This document shows positions 4,760 to 8,284 of a stretch of 8,284 bases of DNA, in pieces. Numbering within the stretch: the first letter of the stretch is position 1; the number at the start of each line of letters is the position of its first letter. The notes below the pieces were generated by a model. That model was not told the DNA's origin. It saw nothing but the letters and a program-made list of their open reading frames with translations, and ran no database searches. The translations under genes and the position numbers were made by a program. The stretch is taken from positions 1-8,284 of the forward strand of contig CAUCLI010000030.1 of assembly GCA_958443615.1 (NCBI GenBank), read 5' to 3'. The stretch comes from an uncultured Collinsella sp. Lineage in GTDB: Bacteria > Actinomycetota > Coriobacteriia > Coriobacteriales > Coriobacteriaceae.

Positions 4760-7700
4760 TGACGGCACCCCCCTCGTGTACCTGCGGTGTTATAGGACGG
4801 TTGATGCGAGTCAGCATATCATGCGCGGACGCCGACAGGGCCCACTCGCGGAAAGCCGAGAACTCGCAACGGGCGTGGAGCCCCTCGAGATACAGGATCG
4901 ACCGGCCGAGGTCCACGTGCCCGGGGTTCTCGACCATGTCGATGGCGCGCGAGGATTCGTCGCCGCTCACGTGCGCGAACCCGAGCTCCTCGAAGATCGC
5001 GAGACCGCTGGGGACGGCGCGCTCGTCGACGGGAGTGCGGGCGTCGACCGCCAGGCACATCTGCGCGATGTCGAGGTCGTTGGCGGTGAACGGCCCCGCC
5101 GTCCCAGCACCGCGATGACGGCGCCACATGGTCTGGAGCGCCCGATAGAGGGTCACCAGCTCGCGGCGGTCGGGCGCGGCGGCGTCCAGCAGGCGCTCGT
5201 TGATGCGGGCGTCGCGCACGGAGTAGAGCAGGTGAATCCGCGCGGGATCGCCATCGCGGCCGGCGCGGCCGCTCATCTGGTTGAACTCGATGTCGCCGAA
5301 GGGCATGTGGTAGAGCACCACGTGCCTGATGTCCGGGATGTTCACGCCCTCGCCGAAGGCGGAAGTGGAGACGATGCACGCGAGGTCGCCCGCGCGGAAG
5401 GCCGCCTCGACGGAGGCGCGTTGCGCGCGCGTGAGCCCGGCGTGGTAGAACGCGATGCGGCCGCCCAGCTCGGGAATGCGGCGGCGCAGGGTGCGGCAGA
5501 GGGCCTGGGCCTGGTCGCGCGAGTTGACGTACACGACGCATTTCTGCCCCGTGGCGACGATCGAGACGAGCCTGTTCTCGCGGCTCGCGAGGTCGCGCCC
5601 GTCGTCCAGCTCGAGGTTCTCGCGCACCGCGGCATCGACGACCCGCGCCTCGATGGGCAGCAGGCGGCAGATCTCATCGGCGACCTCGGCCGAAGCGGTC
5701 GCGGTGACCGCCAGGACCGTGGGTTCGCGCAAGTCCGCCAGGATCTGAGGCATGTCGAGGTAGGCCGTGCGGTCCCCTCCCTTGGCGCCGGCGACGTGAT
5801 GCGCCTCGTCCACGACCACGAAACCGATGCGGCGCGCGGCCGCGAAGCGGGCGCGGTGGATGGACAGGAACTCGGGGGTGGTGAGGACGATATCGAGCTT
5901 GCCGGCGGCGAGCTGGGAGAAAGCGCGATCTCGCGCCGACGCGGGGGTGTCGCCCGTGAGGACGCCGACGCGCACGCCGAGGGCGGCGAGCGCCTCCCGG
6001 AGATGGAAGGACTGATCGGTCACGAGCGCGCGCAGGGGGTAGACGAAGATGCTCGCGGAGCCGTTGAGTATCGCCTCGCGGACGGCATGCACGTGGAAGA
6101 TGAGCGACTTGCCCCGGCCGGTGCCCATCACGGCGAGCGTGCCGCGGCGCCCCCTCAAGGCGTCGAGCGCCTCGAGCTGCGCGCGATGCGGCTCGGCGGA
6201 GCCGATGAACGCGTGGATGAGGCTGCGGGTGAGCTGATCGTAGGGCAGGCGGGCCAACGCGGCGCGCCTGTTGGCATCCACCTGCGCGAACGGCGCCGCC
6301 TCACTCGCCGGGGGCGTTCGGTCCGCCTCGGGCCCCGGCACCTCGGCCACCTCGCGCGGACGGCTCTCGGGCGCCGCGTCATCGCTCGAGCGGCGCAGGA
6401 TGTCCTTGACCATCAGCTTGGGCTTCACACGTCCCTGCCAGCACTCCGCGACCGCCTCGAAGACCAGGTCGACGACCGTATCGCAACTGACCAGCCTCTC
6501 GACCTCGGGCGCGCGGAACATGATGGCGGGCACGCTGGCGGCTCCGTCCGTCGCCACGAAGCGCATATGGTCGCCGGTCTTGCCCACGACGGCGCGATCG
6601 CACATCGTCACGCCGCGGGCGGCGAGCAGCGGCACGCGGTTGCCCTGGCCGAACGGTTCGAGGAGCCCTATCTGGCGGATGGTCTCGATGTCGAGCTCGG
6701 CGAGGGCAACCGTGGCGGCGATCTCCCCGCGATCCTCGAAATCCTCGGCGGGCAGGTCGGACAGGACCGCGTTCAGGCGCTCGCGCAGGGCGTCGAGATT
6801 CTCGACCGCGCAGGTGACGCCGACGGCGCCCGCATGGCCGCCGAAGCGCATGAGCAGGTCGGAGCATTTCTCCACCGCCTCGAACAGGTTCACGCTGCCC
6901 ACCGAGCGACCCGACCCGCGCGCCACGCCGTCTTCGATGGAGAACAGCAGGGCGGGGACGTGGTAGCGGTTGACCAGGCGGCTCGCGACGATGCCCTTCA
7001 CGCCCTCGTGCCACCCCTCGCCGCCGACGACGATCGCGCGGCCGCCGTCGTAGGTGCGCTCCGCGAGCTCCTCGGCCTGGCAGGTGAGCTCGGCCTCGAT
7101 CGCGCGGCGCTGCTGGTTGATATCCTCGAGCGCGGCGGCGAGCCTGCCCGCCTCCACGGCGTCGCGGGCGAGCAGCAGGTCGAGCGCGAGAGTCGGGTCG
7201 GCCATGCGGCCGGCGGCGTTCAGGCGCGGGATCAGGGAGAAGGAGAGCGCGTCGGCCGTTATGGAGGCGAGGTCGGTGCGGGTCACCGCGGCGAGGGCGA
7301 TGTAACCGGGCCGGGAGGTGGAGCGCATGTGCGCGATGCCGTCCGCCACGAGGGCGCGGTTCTCGGGCGTGAGCGACATCATGTCGCTCACGGTGCCGAG
7401 GGCGGCGACCTCGGTGTAGGCACGCCACAGGGCGGGCTGCCCGAGGCGCTCTCCCAGGACCTGGACGAGCTTGAGGGCGACGCCGGCGCCGGCGAGCTCG
7501 CGGCTCGGGCTCGCGTCGTCCATCTTGGGGTCCGTGACGGGTATGCCCGCCGGCACGAGGTCCGACGGCTCATGATGGTCGGTGACCACGATGTCGATTC
7601 CGCGACCGGTGAACGCCGCGACCTCGTCGCGCGCCGCGATGCCGTTGTCGACCGTGATGATGAGCGCGGGATCGCACGCCTCGACCACCCGGTCGAGGGC

Positions 7701-8093
7701 CTGGGCGGTGAGACCGTACCCCTCGTCGAATCGATGCGGGATGAAGGGGTGGACGCGCGCCCCGAGCTGACGAAGGGCCTCCGTGAGCAGGCAGGTCGAA
7801 GTGATGCCGTCGACATCGAAGTCGCCGAAGACGGCGATGGTCTCGCCGTCCAGGACGGCGCGCTCGACGCGCGCGGCGACCTCCGTCATGCCCGGGATGA
7901 TGAGCGGGTCCGCCCAATCGCGCTCGAGCGAGGGCGTGAGGAAGAGACGGCCCTCCTCGACGCTGCGAATGCCGTGCGCGACCATGATGCGCGCGACCAG
8001 GGGCGCGATATCGAGCCCCTTGGAAAGGCGCTCCTCAAGTTCGGGGTTTTCGGGGGCGATGCACCAGCGGTGCGTGGTGGAAAGCGAAGCCAT
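4752..8093 (-). CDS. recJ: RecJ exonuclease fused to a RecQ-like SF2 helicase core
   Basis: Predicted 1113-residue repair protein combining a 5'-3' single-strand DNA exonuclease with a DNA helicase. RecJ part (about 1-567): DHH motifs GDFDVDG at 90-96 (Asp91, Asp93, Asp95), TVDNG at 147-151, TDHHEP at 171-176, GTVSD at 233-237 and PRLNAAGRM at 289-297. DHHA1-type motifs are GWHEGVKGIVASRL (360-373) and FGGHAGAVG (417-425). An OB-like region spans about 455-565. A Pro/Ala/Glu-rich linker (about 568-605) follows. Helicase part (about 606-957): Walker A GTGRGKS at 657-663, DEAHH at 762-766, TATAS at 797-801, YHAGLTRAQR at 883-892, STSAFGEGVNIPD at 909-921 and QMSGRAGRDG at 939-948. The last 155 residues end in a module resembling the C-terminus of Firmicutes RecJ. 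ATG 8093 has AAAGGA 9 bases upstream; open frame continues upstream to 8234, but that part looks non-coding. In E. coli, RecQ and RecJ are separate proteins that cooperate in end resection and fork processing, so the fusion is functionally plausible. Coupled to rel by an 8-base overlap. Confidence 0.93.
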   Translation of the reverse strand: MASLSTTHRWCIAPENPELEERLSKGLDIAPLVARIMVAHGIRSVEEGRLFLTPSLERDWADPLIIPGMTEVAARVERAVLDGETIAVFGDFDVDGITSTCLLTEALRQLGARVHPFIPHRFDEGYGLTAQALDRVVEACDPALIITVDNGIAARDEVAAFTGRGIDIVVTDHHEPSDLVPAGIPVTDPKMDDASPSRELAGAGVALKLVQVLGERLGQPALWRAYTEVAALGTVSDMMSLTPENRALVADGIAHMRSTSRPGYIALAAVTRTDLASITADALSFSLIPRLNAAGRMADPTLALDLLLARDAVEAGRLAAALEDINQQRRAIEAELTCQAEELAERTYDGGRAIVVGGEGWHEGVKGIVASRLVNRYHVPALLFSIEDGVARGSGRSVGSVNLFEAVEKCSDLLMRFGGHAGAVGVTCAVENLDALRERLNAVLSDLPAEDFEDRGEIAATVALAELDIETIRQIGLLEPFGQGNRVPLLAARGVTMCDRAVVGKTGDHMRFVATDGAASVPAIMFRAPEVERLVSCDTVVDLVFEAVAECWQGRVKPKLMVKDILRRSSDDAAPESRPREVAEVPGPEADRTPPASEAAPFAQVDANRRAALARLPYDQLTRSLIHAFIGSAEPHRAQLEALDALRGRRGTLAVMGTGRGKSLIFHVHAVREAILNGSASIFVYPLRALVTDQSFHLREALAALGVRVGVLTGDTPASARDRAFSQLAAGKLDIVLTTPEFLSIHRARFAAARRIGFVVVDEAHHVAGAKGGDRTAYLDMPQILADLREPTVLAVTATASAEVADEICRLLPIEARVVDAAVRENLELDDGRDLASRENRLVSIVATGQKCVVYVNSRDQAQALCRTLRRRIPELGGRIAFYHAGLTRAQRASVEAAFRAGDLACIVSTSAFGEGVNIPDIRHVVLYHMPFGDIEFNQMSGRAGRDGDPARIHLLYSVRDARINERLLDAAAPDRRELVTLYRALQTMWRRHRGAGTAGPFTANDLDIAQMCLAVDARTPVDERAVPSGLAIFEELGFAHVSGDESSRAIDMVENPGHVDLGRSILYLEGLHARCEFSAFREWALSASAHDMLTRINRPITPQVHEGGAVNG

Positions 8094-8102
8094 GCGATCA
8101 GA

Positions 8103-8108
8103 TCCTTT
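8103..8108 (-). promoter_or_regulatory. Ribosome binding site of recJ-helicase gene
   Basis: The minus strand reads AAAGGA with a 9-base spacer to ATG 8093. It supports this start over the upstream in-frame candidates (for example GTG 8234), whose extra 47 residues are Arg/Pro/Gly-rich and match nothing in RecJ. Confidence 0.65.
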
Positions 8109-8147
8109 GTCGCCCGCTACGGCAGGCATGCACGTTGAACGAATCAG

Positions 8148-8153
8148 AGTATA
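8148..8153 (-). promoter_or_regulatory. Candidate -10 box of the recJ-rel operon
   Basis: The minus strand reads TATACT (5 of 6 to consensus), preceded by GTG. It sits about 55 bases ahead of ATG 8093, which would give a leader near 48 bases. No convincing -35 is found at 15-18 bases. The -10 context is shared with the left-edge gene (GTG then TATAGT). Confidence 0.45.
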
Positions 8154-8174
8154 CACGCGCCCGCGGACAAACAT

Positions 8175-8201
8175 CGCCCCCGCTCGGGGAACGCGGGGGC
8201 G
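8175..8201 (-). terminator. GC-rich hairpin upstream of recJ, possible terminator of an off-window gene
   Basis: CGCCCCCGC (8175-8183) and GCGGGGGCG (8193-8201) form a perfect 9-base-pair stem with a 9-base loop. On the minus strand it is followed by ATGTTTG, a weak T-containing tract. It lies just upstream of the recJ promoter, the usual place for the terminator of a preceding same-strand gene beyond the right edge. The poor T-tract keeps this tentative. Confidence 0.45.
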
Positions 8202-8203
8202 CG

Positions 8204-8232
8204 GCCGCCCCAATGGCCCCGCGCGGGGCGGC
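8204..8232. other. Second GC-rich hairpin beside the first
   Basis: GCCGCCCC (8204-8211) pairs perfectly with GGGGCGGC (8225-8232) around a 13-base loop. No T-run follows on either strand. Together with 8175-8201 it makes a twin-hairpin block. From 8233 to the right edge (8284) I see no supported gene: a plus-strand ATG at 8254 lacks a Shine-Dalgarno sequence and is cut by the edge. Confidence 0.4.
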
Positions 8233-8284
8233 ACGGCGGCACCGTGTAACGCAATGGCAATGAGCGCGGGATATGCTGGGGTCG

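Noticed and set aside
2282..4762. An 826-codon plus-strand open frame opposite rel
   Set aside because: It is an antisense shadow with no recognisable domain. The minus strand encodes a complete Rel protein with HD, synthetase, TGS, zinc-finger and ACT regions.
4757..4768. GTG 4768 as the rel start
   Set aside because: The G-rich run directly abuts this codon, leaving almost no spacing. ATG 4759 is better spaced and forms a typical stop-start overlap. The GTG start cannot be excluded.
4722..8138. A 1138-codon plus-strand open frame opposite the recJ-helicase gene
   Set aside because: It is an antisense shadow caused by high GC at third positions. Its product is dominated by Ala, Gly, Arg, Asp, His and Val and shows no domain, while the opposite strand carries every RecJ and helicase motif.
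8094..8234. N-terminal extension of the RecJ fusion to GTG 8234
   Set aside because: The added 47 residues are Arg/Pro/Gly-rich hairpin DNA read through, and the region holds the likely -10 box and Shine-Dalgarno sequence for ATG 8093.

Overview
The window is GC-rich chromosomal DNA in which every supported gene lies on the minus strand, so the genes read from right to left. The strong GC preference at third codon positions, the long antisense shadow frames, the joined recJ-helicase gene directly ahead of a bifunctional rel gene, and the sugar-catabolic gene content suggest a saccharolytic Coriobacteriia member (Collinsella/Olsenella/Atopobiaceae type, Actinomycetota). That placement rests on general impression, not on a marker gene.

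Layout from right to left. Positions 8094-8284 are an upstream region with two strong GC-rich hairpins and a probable -10 box. Next is a 1113-residue protein (8093-4752) that joins a complete RecJ 5'-3' single-strand exonuclease to a RecQ-like superfamily 2 helicase core. Its stop codon overlaps the start of the next gene by 8 bases. That gene, 4759-2366, encodes a full-length, apparently bifunctional (p)ppGpp synthetase/hydrolase (Rel/SpoT family). A 320-base gap follows (2046-2365). It is almost wholly repeats: four units of 20-21 bases, a 61-base near-perfect palindrome, a perfect 21-base duplication and five degenerate units of 16-18 bases. Then comes a glyoxalase II-like metallo-beta-lactamase-fold hydrolase (2045-1347). 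A separate transcription unit for class II fructose-bisphosphate aldolase follows (1227-361). It has its own promoter, a perfect 12-base LacI-family-type operator at the predicted start site, and a clear intrinsic terminator at 290-327. The left edge holds the first 55 codons of an unidentified gene (167-1) with its own leader and Shine-Dalgarno sequence.

The recJ-rel-MBL part resembles the recJ-apt-relA-dtd-MBL neighbourhood known from Firmicutes, with apt and dtd absent from this window. It links DNA-end processing and fork repair to stringent-response control by translational coupling. The aldolase gene is a separate central-carbon unit, probably under carbon-source control.

The two things most worth following up are the RecJ-helicase fusion, with its reduced, non-canonical RecQ-like core, and the compact repeat island between rel and the MBL gene. 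The island looks like a REP/MITE-like palindromic element whose mostly 21-base periodicity preserves reading frame on both strands.
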